Shown here in pieces: positions 52,816-62,600 of a DNA stretch of 64,000 bases. This DNA is from Acetobacter suratthaniensis (GTDB lineage Bacteria; Pseudomonadota; Alphaproteobacteria; Acetobacterales; Acetobacteraceae). How positions within the stretch are numbered: position 1 is the stretch's first letter; every line of letters begins with the position of its first letter. The stretch spans positions 31,953-95,952 of the forward strand of contig NZ_JAFVMG010000010.1 of assembly GCF_017377745.1 (NCBI RefSeq), given 5' to 3'. The position numbers and the translations under genes were made by a program. The notes under the pieces are model-generated. The model made no database searches and was not told the origin of the DNA. It was given only the letters and a program-made list of their open reading frames with translations.

Positions 52816-52844
52816 CCCCCCCAAAAAAATAAAAGGGGGGTTTT
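52816..52844 (+). terminator. Intrinsic terminator after the outer-membrane protein gene
   Basis: A run of seven C (52816-52822) pairs with GGGGGG (52835-52840) across an A-rich loop and is followed by TTTT. It isolates the barrel gene from the sigma-factor unit downstream. Confidence 0.7.
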
Positions 52845-52926
52845 GCGTGATTGCCTCTGGCAAGGGGAGGGGCATCGGCACTCCGTGTTGTGAAGGATAT
52901 TGCTCTGGGAGGTATCTCCGTTTACA

Positions 52927-52945
52927 ATTGCGATAGATTCTCAAT
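52927..52945 (+). promoter_or_regulatory. Fur-box-like palindrome upstream of the fecI-type gene
   Basis: ATTGCGATAGATTCTCAAT matches 14 of the 17 core positions of the classical TTGAGAATGATTCTCAA Fur site, with an intact right half. It ends 18 bases before the chosen ATG, a position suited to iron-dependent repression of the sigma factor. Alphaproteobacterial Fur preferences vary, so it remains a prediction. Confidence 0.5.
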
Positions 52946-52962
52946 TTATCCCGGGCGACCGT

Positions 52963-53499
52963 ATGAGCCAAGGCCGTTCGAAGGAAAACACGTTGCCCAC
53001 CGATCCCCTGTCGCACCGTCTTTATAAGACGCATAGAAAGACCCTTATATCCTATGCGGGGCGGGTGTGCGGCGATAAGGGTCTGGCTGAAGATCTGGTG
53101 CATGATGCGTGGCTGCTGTTTCATCGCCAGAATGCGGCTGAAATTACCTCGCCGCTCAGTTACCTTAAAACGATCATTCGCAATCTGTCTTTTGATCGGC
53201 GTAGGCGCAGCACGTTTGAAAGCACGACTGAGACGCCGTTTGAAGACACTCTCGAGCATGTTGAGACTGTAGCAGCCTCACCCGAGCAGGATATAGCGGC
53301 CCGTCAGATCATGGGTAAGGTTATGGATGCGATTGATGCCATGCCGGAGCGCCAGAATGCGGCCATGAGGATGTATCATTTTGAGGGGATGAAGCTGCGG
53401 GAAATAGCGCAGAAACTCGATATTTCAATCGGCCTTGTTCATAAGCTGATTTCAGACGGTATGAAAATATGTATTCGGATACACAAAGAAGAGCCGTAA
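52963..53499 (+). CDS. FecI-type ECF sigma factor
   Basis: The ATG at 52963 (MSQGRSKENTLPTDPLSHRL) gives 178 residues. Region 2 is visible as LISYAGRVCGDKGLAEDLVHDAWL with SPLSYLKTIIRNLSFDRRRR, and region 4 as AIDAMPERQNAAMRMYHFEG with the helix-turn-helix LREIAQKLDISIGLVHKLI. Such sigma factors, released by a FecR partner when a ferric-siderophore receptor is occupied, transcribe the receptor gene. The FecR gene and receptor follow directly. A TTG start at 52900 would run through the Fur-like site, so I reject it. Confidence 0.92.
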   Translation: MSQGRSKENTLPTDPLSHRLYKTHRKTLISYAGRVCGDKGLAEDLVHDAWLLFHRQNAAEITSPLSYLKTIIRNLSFDRRRRSTFESTTETPFEDTLEHVETVAASPEQDIAARQIMGKVMDAIDAMPERQNAAMRMYHFEGMKLREIAQKLDISIGLVHKLISDGMKICIRIHKEEP

Positions 53500-53504
53500 G
53501 GTTG

Positions 53505-53532
53505 TTTTTCCTGCTGTTAGGCACAGGAAAAA
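53505..53532 (+). other. Hairpin covering the fecR ribosome-binding site
   Basis: TTTTTCCTG (53505-53513) is perfectly complementary to CAGGAAAAA (53524-53532), loop CTGTTAGGCA. The right arm contains the AGGA site for the ATG at 53537, so the stem could lower FecR synthesis relative to the sigma factor. No U-tract follows, so it is not a terminator. Confidence 0.55.
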
Positions 53533-53536
53533 CGCG

Positions 53537-54538
53537 ATGTTTTTCATGATGGGGCGTAAAGGGGCAAGCAGCATGGATGATGCTGAAGATGCCGCCATTG
53601 GCTGGGCTCTGTTTTTGAATGAAGAGCCGGACAATAAGGAACTGCGCGCGGAATTTGAGCACTGGCTGCACGAAAACCCACTGAATGCTCAAGCTTGGCG
53701 GCAGGTTACGGCGGTTTCGGATATCATCCAATCAGCTCCAATAGAAAGACGCAGTGTCCGTAAGCAAAGTATTATGGGGTGGCAGCTTGTGCAGGGCTGG
53801 CGATCTGTACCCCGGGCATGGCGTTTAGCATCCGGCTTGGGGGGGGCTGCGCTCGCATGCTGTCTTGCGCTGTTGCTTGCTGTGCCTGATTTAAAAGTGC
53901 GTTTTCAGGCGGATCAATACGCACCGTTGGGGGAGACACGCATAGTACAGCTCGCTGATGGCAGTGAAGTTGTTCTGGCTCCGCGCTCTGCAATAGCAAT
54001 CCATATGACAGATGCGGAACGGCATGTTGAGCTTGTGCAAGGAGAGGCCTTTTTTACCGTTCATCATGACGCAGCAAGGCTGTTTACCGTGCAGATCGGG
54101 GCCGTTAGTGTAAAAGATATTGGCACTGCCTTTGATGTGCAGAAAGCTGAACACCAGATAACCGTTCGGGTGCGTGAAGGGGCTGTACATCTTGCATCAT
54201 CCGCACACCCGGTATTCGACCGTGACCTGCATGCAGGCGAGTGGTCGAGCATAGTGGATGGGGATATTCAGGCAGGTTTTTTGCCGCCTGAAACCATAGG
54301 GGCGTGGAAAGATGGCTTGCTGATTGCCCGCGATGAGAGTGTGGCTGATCTTATCAAAACTCTTGCTCCGTGGATGCGTGGCCAAACCGTGCTTTTACAC
54401 CACGCTCTTCTGAAAGAACGGGTGACAGGTGTTTATGATCTGCACCAGCCAGATGAGGCGCTAAGGCTGATTATGCGTCCTCTTGGGGGCAAGGTTGTGG
54501 CCGTTAGCCCATGGGTGCATTTGGTGATAGCGCGGTAA
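53537..54538 (+). CDS. FecR-type transmembrane anti-sigma regulator
   Basis: The 333-residue protein has an N-terminal DUF4880 domain (about 15-60, AIGWALFLNEEPDNKELRAEF), one membrane helix (about 98-114, GLGGAALACCLALLLAV) and a periplasmic FecR domain (about 125-220, ETRIVQLADGSEVVLAPRSA; VELVQGEAFFTV) plus a C-terminal STN-like segment (VADLIKTLAPWMRGQTVLL). FecR proteins relay receptor occupancy to the sigma factor, often after proteolysis. ATG codons at 53549 and 53576 are alternatives; I keep 53537 for its AGGA site. Confidence 0.92.
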   Translation: MFFMMGRKGASSMDDAEDAAIGWALFLNEEPDNKELRAEFEHWLHENPLNAQAWRQVTAVSDIIQSAPIERRSVRKQSIMGWQLVQGWRSVPRAWRLASGLGGAALACCLALLLAVPDLKVRFQADQYAPLGETRIVQLADGSEVVLAPRSAIAIHMTDAERHVELVQGEAFFTVHHDAARLFTVQIGAVSVKDIGTAFDVQKAEHQITVRVREGAVHLASSAHPVFDRDLHAGEWSSIVDGDIQAGFLPPETIGAWKDGLLIARDESVADLIKTLAPWMRGQTVLLHHALLKERVTGVYDLHQPDEALRLIMRPLGGKVVAVSPWVHLVIAR

Positions 54539-54656
54539 AAAATAAAATTGTTATATATCAATGAATTAATTTAAAAATCCGACTGCTGCACGTAATTTTC
54601 TTCTTAAATTTTTGAAAAAAAACGCCCCTCGTTTCTCTCATTAACAGGATTAAATG

Positions 54657-54699
54657 CGAATGCCTTGCATTCGTTGTATTGGGTGAGAGAGCGCATTCG
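54657..54699 (+). promoter_or_regulatory. CGAATGC-N3-GCATTCG dyad and third half-site before the receptor gene
   Basis: A perfect 7-3-7 inverted repeat occupies 54657-54673, and another GCATTCG lies at 54693-54699, next to the receptor start codon at 54703. It follows an AT-rich stretch (54541-54650) with A and T tracts. The placement suits control of the receptor gene by Fur, the FecI-type sigma factor or another regulator; I cannot decide which. Confidence 0.45.
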
Positions 54700-54702
54700 G
54701 CA

Positions 54703-57165
54703 ATGATTTACACTCGTTCTGTATCAGGGCGCATGATCGCGTCTTTATTGTTTGTGACCACCACAGCACTGACATCATTTACATGCAGGTCGGCCATTGC
54801 CCAGTCCGTTCAGACACAACAGAAAATATCCTTTCATATTAAGGCAGGTTCTTTATCTGATGCGCTGGTATCATTCAGCACGCAATCACATGTGCTTATT
54901 ACCTCCACGGCGGTCTCATTAAATGGGCGCATAACACAGGGGTTGTCCGGGCAGTTTACGGCTACAGAAGCGCTTCAGCAGCTTTTGCAGGGGAGTGGCC
55001 TGTCCTATGTACCAGCAGGAAACGGCGCGTTGCAGATTATTGCGCCATCCAAAACCGCCAGTATCATGCTTGGCCCGGTACGGGTGGCAGGGGTTTTGCA
55101 GGATCGTGTTCCTTCAACGGCCATGATTGGCAATCTTCCGCCGGTTCTGCCAGGCGGAGAGGTCGCGCGGGGTGGGCAGCTTGGTATGATGGGTAACCGG
55201 GATATTATGGATACCCCATTTAACCAGACAAGTTACACCGATGATTTCATAAAAAATCGGCAAATACGGAATATTCGAGACGTCTTGAAAGATGATCCAT
55301 CAGTAAGAAGCACCTTTACAACCGGAAGCCCCGGATATGAGGCGATGAGTGTCCGTGGTTTTAATATGCTTAGTAGCGATATGTCCTTTGGCGGTCTCTA
55401 CGGCATAGTGCCGTCTCCGGGAACAGTGGCGGAAATAGCAGAGCGTGTGGAGGTTCTGAAAGGGCCAGCCGCCTTGTTAAATGGTATGGCTCCGGGTGGT
55501 TCGATCGGAGGTGTTATCAATATCGTGCCCAAACGTGCGCATGACACGCCTCTGACCGAAGTTGAAACGGATTACACTTCTGATAGCCAGTTCGGCGGCC
55601 ATCTGGATCTTGGGCGTCGTTTTGGCAAGGGTAAGCATTTCGGCCTGAGAGCCAACGGCATGATCCGTTCTGGGGATACTGCCATAGAGCGTAATAGTAT
55701 GAAAACCGCCCTCACATCTTTAGGGGCGGATGCTATTTTCAAGCATGCAAGATTTTCCATGGATTTTGGCTATCAGTATCGAGAAGTAAACGGGGCTGTG
55801 CCGTATTTCTCTTTGCAGGACAGCACGCCAGTGCCTCAGGCTGATAAAGTCAGCAGAAATCTTGGGGCGCCCTGGAGCAATTACTGGAATCAGGATTTCT
55901 TTGGTGTTTTTAGAAGTGAAGTGGATTTGTATCGCGATGTCACCGCTTACGGCAGTGTGGGGGTAAGCTCGGATCAGTCGCGTGGTCTGGAAGTGAAGTC
56001 CATCAGTAATGTCGATAGTAACGGGTTCGGTAATGGTAGCGTCAATGCCACAGGTAATGAAAGCATGAGTGTTACGGCTAGTCTGGGCGTAAGAGCAAAA
56101 GTAAAAACACGATATTTTCTGCAGGAAATGGCGTTTTCGGCCAACAGATACCAGTCTGATTCTGGCAGCGTCAATCAATATGAAACAATGAACCGGGGGA
56201 GTGTGCAGATTGATGGTACGCCCTCTTTCAGTTTTCCTAGTATTGTTGCTCCGGGTCGTGTGCCGCATACAGCATCATCCACACTATCCAGTATCGCCTT
56301 TGCCGATACAATCTCTGCATTGGATAAGCGTATTCAGATAACCGCTGGTTTGCGTGTACAGCGTGTCCAGTCCGCCAATTTCAATGCCTCTACCGGGGTC
56401 AGAACAAGCAGTTACGACAAAACGGCCTTGAGCCCGGCTGTTATGGCGGTTTTCAAACCATTGAAAAAAATGACTGTCTATGGAAACTGGATACAGGGGC
56501 TTCAGCAGGGTACAATCGTAGGGTCTACCTACGCGAATGCAGGAGAAATTTTTTCTCCTTATCAATCAACACAATATGAAATTGGCATTAAAGGCGATCT
56601 GGGACGATTTGTTGCTACACTCGATGTGTTTCAGATTTCGCAGCCCAGTACGATTTATGACACCAGTTCAAATATATTGTCTCTGAATGGCGAGCAGCGT
56701 AATCGTGGTCTGGAGATAAATATTGCTGGTCAGCTAATCAAAGGTTTGCATGCGACGGGCGGATTGATGCTCATTGACCCCCGTCTGACAAAAACGCAGG
56801 GTGGCAAGACCGATGGCTGGAAAGCTCCCGGAGTTTCTACAGTTAATTTCAATATCGGGCTTAATTATGATTTGCCTTGGGTTAAGGGGCTCTCTTTTAC
56901 AAGCGATGTCATTTATACCAGCTCACAATATCTGGATACAGTAACACCGCGCAGGAGTTTCCCCGGTTGGGTCAGGCTTGATCTCGGTACGCGCTATACG
57001 ATGAAAAACCCGGTTTCTGACACAGGAGGGAAGCTGTCGTTTTATCTCAATGTCGATAACGTTGCTGACACGCGCTACTGGAATAGCATGGGGCCATATG
57101 CAGCATATTTTTTGACGCTTGGCTCTCCTCGGACGTTTCGTTTTTCTGTTGCAGCTGACTTCTGA
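54703..57165 (+). CDS. TonB-dependent ferric-siderophore receptor with STN signalling domain
   Basis: From the ATG at 54703 (MIYTRSVSGRMIASLLF) the product is 820 residues: signal peptide to about residue 35 (RSAIAQS), STN domain (about 42-115, ISFHIKAGSLSDALVSFSTQ; LSGQFTATEALQQLLQGSGL), plug (about 155-280, IRDVLKDDPSVRS; ERVEVLKGPAALLNGMAPGG) and a 22-strand barrel ending FRFSVAADF. The STN domain is the part that signals to a FecR protein, agreeing with the two genes upstream. Plug motif GSIGGVINIVPK and barrel style fit the hydroxamate-siderophore (FhuE/FpvA-like) class. The TTG start at 54679 is less likely. Confidence 0.94.
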   Translation: MIYTRSVSGRMIASLLFVTTTALTSFTCRSAIAQSVQTQQKISFHIKAGSLSDALVSFSTQSHVLITSTAVSLNGRITQGLSGQFTATEALQQLLQGSGLSYVPAGNGALQIIAPSKTASIMLGPVRVAGVLQDRVPSTAMIGNLPPVLPGGEVARGGQLGMMGNRDIMDTPFNQTSYTDDFIKNRQIRNIRDVLKDDPSVRSTFTTGSPGYEAMSVRGFNMLSSDMSFGGLYGIVPSPGTVAEIAERVEVLKGPAALLNGMAPGGSIGGVINIVPKRAHDTPLTEVETDYTSDSQFGGHLDLGRRFGKGKHFGLRANGMIRSGDTAIERNSMKTALTSLGADAIFKHARFSMDFGYQYREVNGAVPYFSLQDSTPVPQADKVSRNLGAPWSNYWNQDFFGVFRSEVDLYRDVTAYGSVGVSSDQSRGLEVKSISNVDSNGFGNGSVNATGNESMSVTASLGVRAKVKTRYFLQEMAFSANRYQSDSGSVNQYETMNRGSVQIDGTPSFSFPSIVAPGRVPHTASSTLSSIAFADTISALDKRIQITAGLRVQRVQSANFNASTGVRTSSYDKTALSPAVMAVFKPLKKMTVYGNWIQGLQQGTIVGSTYANAGEIFSPYQSTQYEIGIKGDLGRFVATLDVFQISQPSTIYDTSSNILSLNGEQRNRGLEINIAGQLIKGLHATGGLMLIDPRLTKTQGGKTDGWKAPGVSTVNFNIGLNYDLPWVKGLSFTSDVIYTSSQYLDTVTPRRSFPGWVRLDLGTRYTMKNPVSDTGGKLSFYLNVDNVADTRYWNSMGPYAAYFLTLGSPRTFRFSVAADF

Positions 57166-57166
57166 A

Positions 57167-57445
57167 ATGATTCGTTATTTTCATGTATTTTCCCGTGTTA
57201 TTTTAGCATTATGTGGCGGCTATTTTGCGGCCTCAGCTATTTTGGCGCTGTTTTGTCGTTTTTTGGTGGTATCAGGCATGAACAGGAGCGAAACTGTTCT
57301 GCTTGGTGAGATGATGGTTTTTATTGTCTATCTGCTCTTAATACTATGGGCTTTCTCCGCACCAAAAATCTTACCAGTGTGTGCGTTATTGATAATGTTT
57401 GTGATCATAAGCCATGGTGCAACAATTCTTTTAGGGAAAGTGTAG
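57167..57445 (+). CDS. Small inner-membrane protein of iron-uptake cluster (DUF3649-like)
   Basis: From the ATG at 57167, one base after the receptor stop, the product is 92 residues with about three membrane helices (ILALCGGYFAASAILALFC; MMVFIVYLLLILWAFSA; ALLIMFVIISHGATILL). Small proteins of this form sit between siderophore receptors and PepSY proteins in many proteobacteria and are catalogued as DUF3649; the assignment rests on size, topology and order more than on residue motifs. Its role, probably in periplasmic iron release or transport, is unproven. Confidence 0.75.
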   Translation: MIRYFHVFSRVILALCGGYFAASAILALFCRFLVVSGMNRSETVLLGEMMVFIVYLLLILWAFSAPKILPVCALLIMFVIISHGATILLGKV

Positions 57446-57448
57446 AGT

Positions 57449-58990
57449 ATGGAGCGAAGTTTTCGTCGCTCCATGGGGTGGTTGCATAGTTGGGCAGGTG
57501 TTGTTCTGGGGGGTATTCTATTCGCTGTTTTCTGGACAGGAACATTATCCGTTTTCGATCAGGAGATTGACTTGTGGATGAAGCCTTCCACACGTGTTCC
57601 GGTTATATCTTCTCCCGTATCATTTTCAATTTTTCAGAAAAGTCTTAACGAGGCTGGGCGAATACACTCGCCAGTTTGGAGGCTCAGCCTGCCGAGTGAT
57701 CGTCAGCCCCTTGCAAGGTTAAGTTATCGTGAGGGTGACGTTTTTATAAACCGCCTTGTTAATCTAAAAACAGGCCAGCGTCTGCCTGAACCAGAGACGT
57801 TGGGAGCCAGTGGCTTTCTTTATCCATTCCATTACTCTTTGCACATCAGGTTCATGAATATCGGCATATGGTGCGTTGGGCTGGCGGCCATGTCTATGCT
57901 GGTGCTTTGTGTTTCGGGTGTTGTCATTCATCGTAAAATTTTTTCTGACTTCTTTACGTTTCGGCCCGGTAAAAATGCACGCAGGCTGTTGCTTGACCTG
58001 CACAATCTTTCCGGTGTTCTGGGGTTGCCATTTCATATTATTTTTGCATTTACGGGTCTGGTTATTTTCGGGAGTGTCTATTTTCCGAGCGGTGCAAAAT
58101 CCGTTTATCCTACTTTGCAGGCTTATTTTGATGATATGTCTGGATCTTCCTTTTTTTTAAAACCAAAAAAGTATGACGTACCGGCTGTACTGCTGGAAAT
58201 AATGGCTATACAGGCGCGGGCTATTCTTGGAGAGCCTCTGGGTATTGTTGTTGTTTTTAATCCAGGGAGTGATGTTGCTCGTGTAAGGTTTATTGGCAGT
58301 GAAAGTCACAGTGTTAGTGGCTCTAATAATACTCTGACATTTGATGGTGTGACGGGCGTGTTGATCGGGCAACCACTCGAACTGAAGCCGGTCATGCATG
58401 TACAGCGTTTCTTGAGCGGTTTGCACCTTATCCGCTTTCATCATTGGGGTTTGCGCTGGTTATATTTCCTACTTGGTTTGAGTAGTTGCCTTATGATTGT
58501 GTCCGGTTTTCTGTTCTGGCTTGCGGCGCGCCGCAAGACGCAAGGGGGCACTTTCGGCTTTCGTATAGTGGAAGGCCTGACCATAGGGTGTGTGAGCGGC
58601 ATTATCCTTGCTACACTGGCATTTTTTATTGCCAATCGTTTGCTCCCCGCAGGAATAATATGCTTTGGTCAACCGCGTGCGGCGTTGGAAGTCTGGGCGT
58701 TTTATCTTGTCTGGTTTGTGGCCAGCCTGCATGGCTGGTTCTGCCCGCAAAGGGGCTGGGCCTGTCAGATGATTATAATAGCAGTGGGCGCCTTTACTGC
58801 TGTGCTGCTGAACTGGGTTACAACCGGGGATCACCTTCTGTATAGCCTTATGCACCGTTGGCTTTGGCCTGTGGCAGCGATGGATATGGTCTTACTGGCG
58901 TCTGGCACGGTGGCTCTCTGGATGTCTTTACGCTTATCTGTAGGGGCGGGGGAGCGTATTGTGGGCAGTTCAGTAGAGCAATCGCTATGA
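57449..58990 (+). CDS. PepSY-associated transmembrane protein (iron-reductase-like)
   Basis: The 513-residue membrane protein starts RSMGWLHSWAGVVLGGILF, the classic first helix of PepSY_TM proteins with a conserved His, followed by a periplasmic segment, a helix pair with SMLVLCVSGVVIHRKIF, and LLDLHNLSGVLGLPFHIIFAFTGL with further His residues (His in LHNL and FHII), likely haem ligands. A later HLIRFHHWGLRWLYFLLGL repeats the pattern. Related proteins reduce ferric siderophores at the inner membrane. It starts 3 bases after the DUF3649-like gene and overlaps the next gene by 4 bases, consistent with one operon. Confidence 0.9.
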   Translation: MERSFRRSMGWLHSWAGVVLGGILFAVFWTGTLSVFDQEIDLWMKPSTRVPVISSPVSFSIFQKSLNEAGRIHSPVWRLSLPSDRQPLARLSYREGDVFINRLVNLKTGQRLPEPETLGASGFLYPFHYSLHIRFMNIGIWCVGLAAMSMLVLCVSGVVIHRKIFSDFFTFRPGKNARRLLLDLHNLSGVLGLPFHIIFAFTGLVIFGSVYFPSGAKSVYPTLQAYFDDMSGSSFFLKPKKYDVPAVLLEIMAIQARAILGEPLGIVVVFNPGSDVARVRFIGSESHSVSGSNNTLTFDGVTGVLIGQPLELKPVMHVQRFLSGLHLIRFHHWGLRWLYFLLGLSSCLMIVSGFLFWLAARRKTQGGTFGFRIVEGLTIGCVSGIILATLAFFIANRLLPAGIICFGQPRAALEVWAFYLVWFVASLHGWFCPQRGWACQMIIIAVGAFTAVLLNWVTTGDHLLYSLMHRWLWPVAAMDMVLLASGTVALWMSLRLSVGAGERIVGSSVEQSL

Positions 58991-59340
58991 TTCTGGCTGT
59001 ATTGTTTTATACAGGGCTTGTCGGAGTGCTGTATGGAGCTTTCGCCCTTCTGGCGCTGACACAGTTTCAGCATCGTCGTGCAACCGGAGGCAGGACATTA
59101 CTATCCCGGCGAGTCGTTTATATAAGAAGTGTTGCAACTCTTCTTTTGGTATTGGCCTTATTTTTGGCCATAATGCATGACGGTAGTGGTTTTGGTGCGT
59201 TGCTCTGGATTACGCTTGCATCAGGCACAGCCTGTATGGTGGCGCTTAGAATTGCGTGGCATCCGGGTTTATTAATCCCCTTAACCCGTATTATGGAGTG
59301 GCGTTTTGGCTTAACAGGTGCTTGGCTGCGTTGCCTCTAG
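58987..59340 (+). CDS. Small inner-membrane protein of iron-uptake cluster (DUF3325-like)
   Basis: The 117-residue product begins at the ATG overlapping the PepSY stop (ATGA at 58987-58990). It has three membrane helices (VLFYTGLVGVLYGAFALLAL; VATLLLVLALFLAIM; ALLWITLASGTACMVALRI) with a basic loop QFQHRRATGG between, the usual layout of DUF3325 proteins that follow PepSY genes in siderophore clusters. The function is not known. Its last 30 bases overlap the convergent receiver-domain gene. Confidence 0.78.
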   Translation: MILAVLFYTGLVGVLYGAFALLALTQFQHRRATGGRTLLSRRVVYIRSVATLLLVLALFLAIMHDGSGFGALLWITLASGTACMVALRIAWHPGLLIPLTRIMEWRFGLTGAWLRCL

Positions 59341-59664
59341 TAAGGCTGAACTGAGTTCAGTATGCGATGTGGGTTTCTGGCATATTTTTGCATCAGGGTA
59401 GAGGCGTAAAAGTTCGGCTGTGTTGGCATGGGCTGAATGAAAAATAATAGGTATTTTTTTGATTTTCAGATGGTCAGCAAGGGGAAAAACGTCCCCATCA
59501 GCCAAGCGGACATCCAAAATGGCGCAGGAAGGTAGTCTGGATGTAGCGGCTTCAATTGCATCTTTAACCGTGTCGTAGGAACCGTAAAGGTTCATCCCGC
59601 AATTCAGGACTATTCCTTCAAGATCGAGAGCGACCAGAAATTCATCTTCAACAATCATGATCAT
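59311..59664 (-). CDS. Stand-alone response-regulator receiver domain
   Basis: The 117-residue CheY-like protein has all receiver residues: acidic pair in IVEDEF (Glu6, Asp7), phosphoacceptor Asp51 in AILDVRLADG, Ser77 in IIFHSAHA and Lys97 in ICQKPTS. There is no output domain. Its ATG overlaps the kinase stop as ATGA (59661-59664), so it is almost certainly the partner of the HWE kinase upstream. Stand-alone receivers after HWE kinases often act as phosphate sinks or bind a target protein; which applies here is unknown. The 3' end overlaps the convergent iron gene by 30 bases. Confidence 0.92.
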   Translation of the reverse strand: MIMIVEDEFLVALDLEGIVLNCGMNLYGSYDTVKDAIEAATSRLPSCAILDVRLADGDVFPLADHLKIKKIPIIFHSAHANTAELLRLYPDAKICQKPTSHTELSSALLEATQPSTC

Positions 59665-62600
59665 TTGAGTTTCTCTTCAATTTTATGAAGGGGAATTTCT
59701 ATGAAGATAGTGAAGTTCTTATCATCAATTTCTTTAAATAAATCAGCGCCTAGTTGTTTGGCTGATGACCTGATTAATGTTGTCCCAAAACCAACATCAT
59801 TGGTTTCCTCCACCGGCGTATGATTTTTTTCATGCCACACAAGTGAGAGATTTTCTGGACCCAGATCCCACGAGATTTCAAGCTCTCCACCTTTTGGGCC
59901 TAAAACGCCGTATTTTGATGCGTTGGTTGTAAATTCGTGCAGTATCATGGCTAACGGCGAAAGTGCGTTAGACGGTAAAAAAACTTCTGGCCCCTGAATG
60001 GTTATTTTGTTTTTTGTACCTTCATGCGAAATGGTCATTGTTTTGACTATTTTCTCCAAGGAAATAACATCCTTGTCGCCGGAAGGTACACTCAGGGAAT
60101 GAGCTCGACCGAGAGCGATAATACGATCTCTAAAATCCTGAGCATATATATTAATATCGGTATGTGAACGGGCAGATAATGTGACCATACTGGCTATAAT
60201 GGCGAACAAATTCTTTACCCGATGATTCATCTCCTGGAGCAGAATGGAGCGGGTTTCCGCCAGAGTATGCTCAGGCGTAATATCAATGGTCGCACCAACC
60301 AGTAAACGCTCATCCTCACGGATGGACATATGGGCGTAGCTTTTGAGTTTCTTTATATCTCCATTGGAGAGGAGAACTTTATAGCCAACCTCCAGCTTTC
60401 CTTTTCCTGCCAGTGCGTCATTGATTGCGTTTGAAAAAATATCACGATCGTCCGCATCAATGATATTCCTCCAGACTTCAAAATTAATCTGGCTGATATT
60501 GCTTAAACCCAGCATTTCCTGATGGGTTTTATCAAAACGAAAGCTGCATGTTCTCGGGCAATATTCCCATATTCCGATATGACCGGCGTTAACAGCCACC
60601 CGCAAACGCTCCTGCTCTACAATAAGAGCGCGTTCCAACGTGAGGGCATCAGTAATATCGGTCATAACGATTGTGGCGCCACTGATGTCGCCACTGCTGG
60701 TTTTGTAGGGGAGAACCCGCATGGAAAAAGTTTTTTTTCCATCTTTGGTGTGCACCCTGCGCTGTAATGTTTGCCCGGTTTTTGAGACCGTTAAGGAATC
60801 ATCTAAATACTGCAGATCATCCAGTTTGCAGGCAACATCGGATAAAAGGCGACCACGGTCGCTGTTTTGTAATGGAAAAATAGACTTTGTAGCGTCTGTA
60901 AAACTTCTAATGCGTAAGTCGCTGTCAACAACCATGACAGCTAGCTCGGTTGAATCAAAAAAGTTTCTGACATCGGTATTGGCTACGGTTAGCTGATCGA
61001 CTTTATGTTTCAGTTCATCATTAACTGTCGAAAGTTCTTCATTGGTGGATTGAAGTTCTTCATTCATTGACATCATTTCTTCGTTTGAACTTTTTAGCTC
61101 CTCATTAGCTGTTTCAAGCTCTTCAATGGTTGCGCGTAATTTATGGCGTGTTACACGCAGTTCTTCTTCAAGAATATCTACATGATCTGTAACTGGCTCA
61201 AAGTCATCGGAATCCAAATCAGCCAGTATTTCAAAGGGGCCAGCATCTTTAAAAACGAATAAAAAGGAATTTCCTGATAAGGGATCGCAGGTTACATCCA
61301 CAGGCTGCACACCGTAGTCACCTTCGATATGAATCTGACGTGCGATAACAATCCGTCTTTTATGTCTGGCTTGCCGTAGCAGTGGGCCAATAATTTCGCG
61401 CAGACCGGGGCGTGCCAGTGTAAATGCACTGGTTCCCCCTTGTCTGGTTACCGGAAAATCAAAATAACGACTGAGTTTCCCATAGGCGGCAATAACCGTT
61501 CCATCATCCCCGACGACCATGGAGGGTGGGGCATATCGTTCCGCAAGTTTCTGTATGGCAGCATCATCTTTGTGAATATGATTTCTGGCACTGTCTTTTC
61601 TTTCATCCATTATGGTGCGCTGGAAACTTTGCGGGGTAGATGGAAGGTTGAGTGGATAGCGTGTGGTGAGGCCGCTATGTTGGAATATGCGTGCATGATG
61701 ATCTATGGATGAAAAAAGATTTTCAAAACGCCCAATTGTTTCCGATGGACCAAGAAAAAGATACCCCCCCGGTGATAGGGCATAATGTATGAGCGGCATA
61801 ACCTGCTGCTGCAAGGAATCATCAAAATAAATAAGAAGGTTTCTGCAGGACACCAGATCAATGCGCGAGAAGGGTGGGTCTCTTATTATACTGTGGTTTG
61901 AAAACCGTATTGTGTCACGTATGGTATTGGATATGCTAAAATACTGCCCGTGACGGACAACCCAGCTTTCGACCATTTCTTCTGGGATATCTATCAGAGC
62001 CGAGGCGGGGTACAGGCCCTCGCGTGCTATTTGCAGCATCTGTTCATCTATATCGGTCGCAAAAATCTGGATATTATTATCTATGCCCAGTTTTTTAGCT
62101 GAACTGGCGAAAATCATCGCAAGAGTATAGGCTTCTTCCCCGCTGGAGCAGCCTGCAACCCATACACGAATTTCGCTGTCAGTCGGTTTTTCTTTTAAAA
62201 GGGGTTCAATCACTTTTTCCCTAAGTAGATCGAACATATCTGAGTTTCTAAAAAACCGTGTAACGTTAATCAGAAGATCGCGAAATAAAGCCTGACATTC
62301 ATTCTGGTCATTTCTAATCTGATCCAGATATACGGCGACTGTATCCAGCCCCAGCACGTGCATCCTGCGTTCAACACGGCGGATAAAGGTTGATCGTTTA
62401 TATTGTGAAAAATCGTGTCCGACCGTCTTTTTTAGAATTGTGCAGATATTATCAATATAATCAGAGGTCAGAGAAATAGTGCGTGCAGGTGAATCCAGAT
62501 TCTGACGTTCGAAAAAAGATTTCAGGCAGTCAATAATTTCGCCCGGTGGTTTGATAAAATCGACAAGGCCGCTGCCAATCGCGGCGGATGGCATACCATC

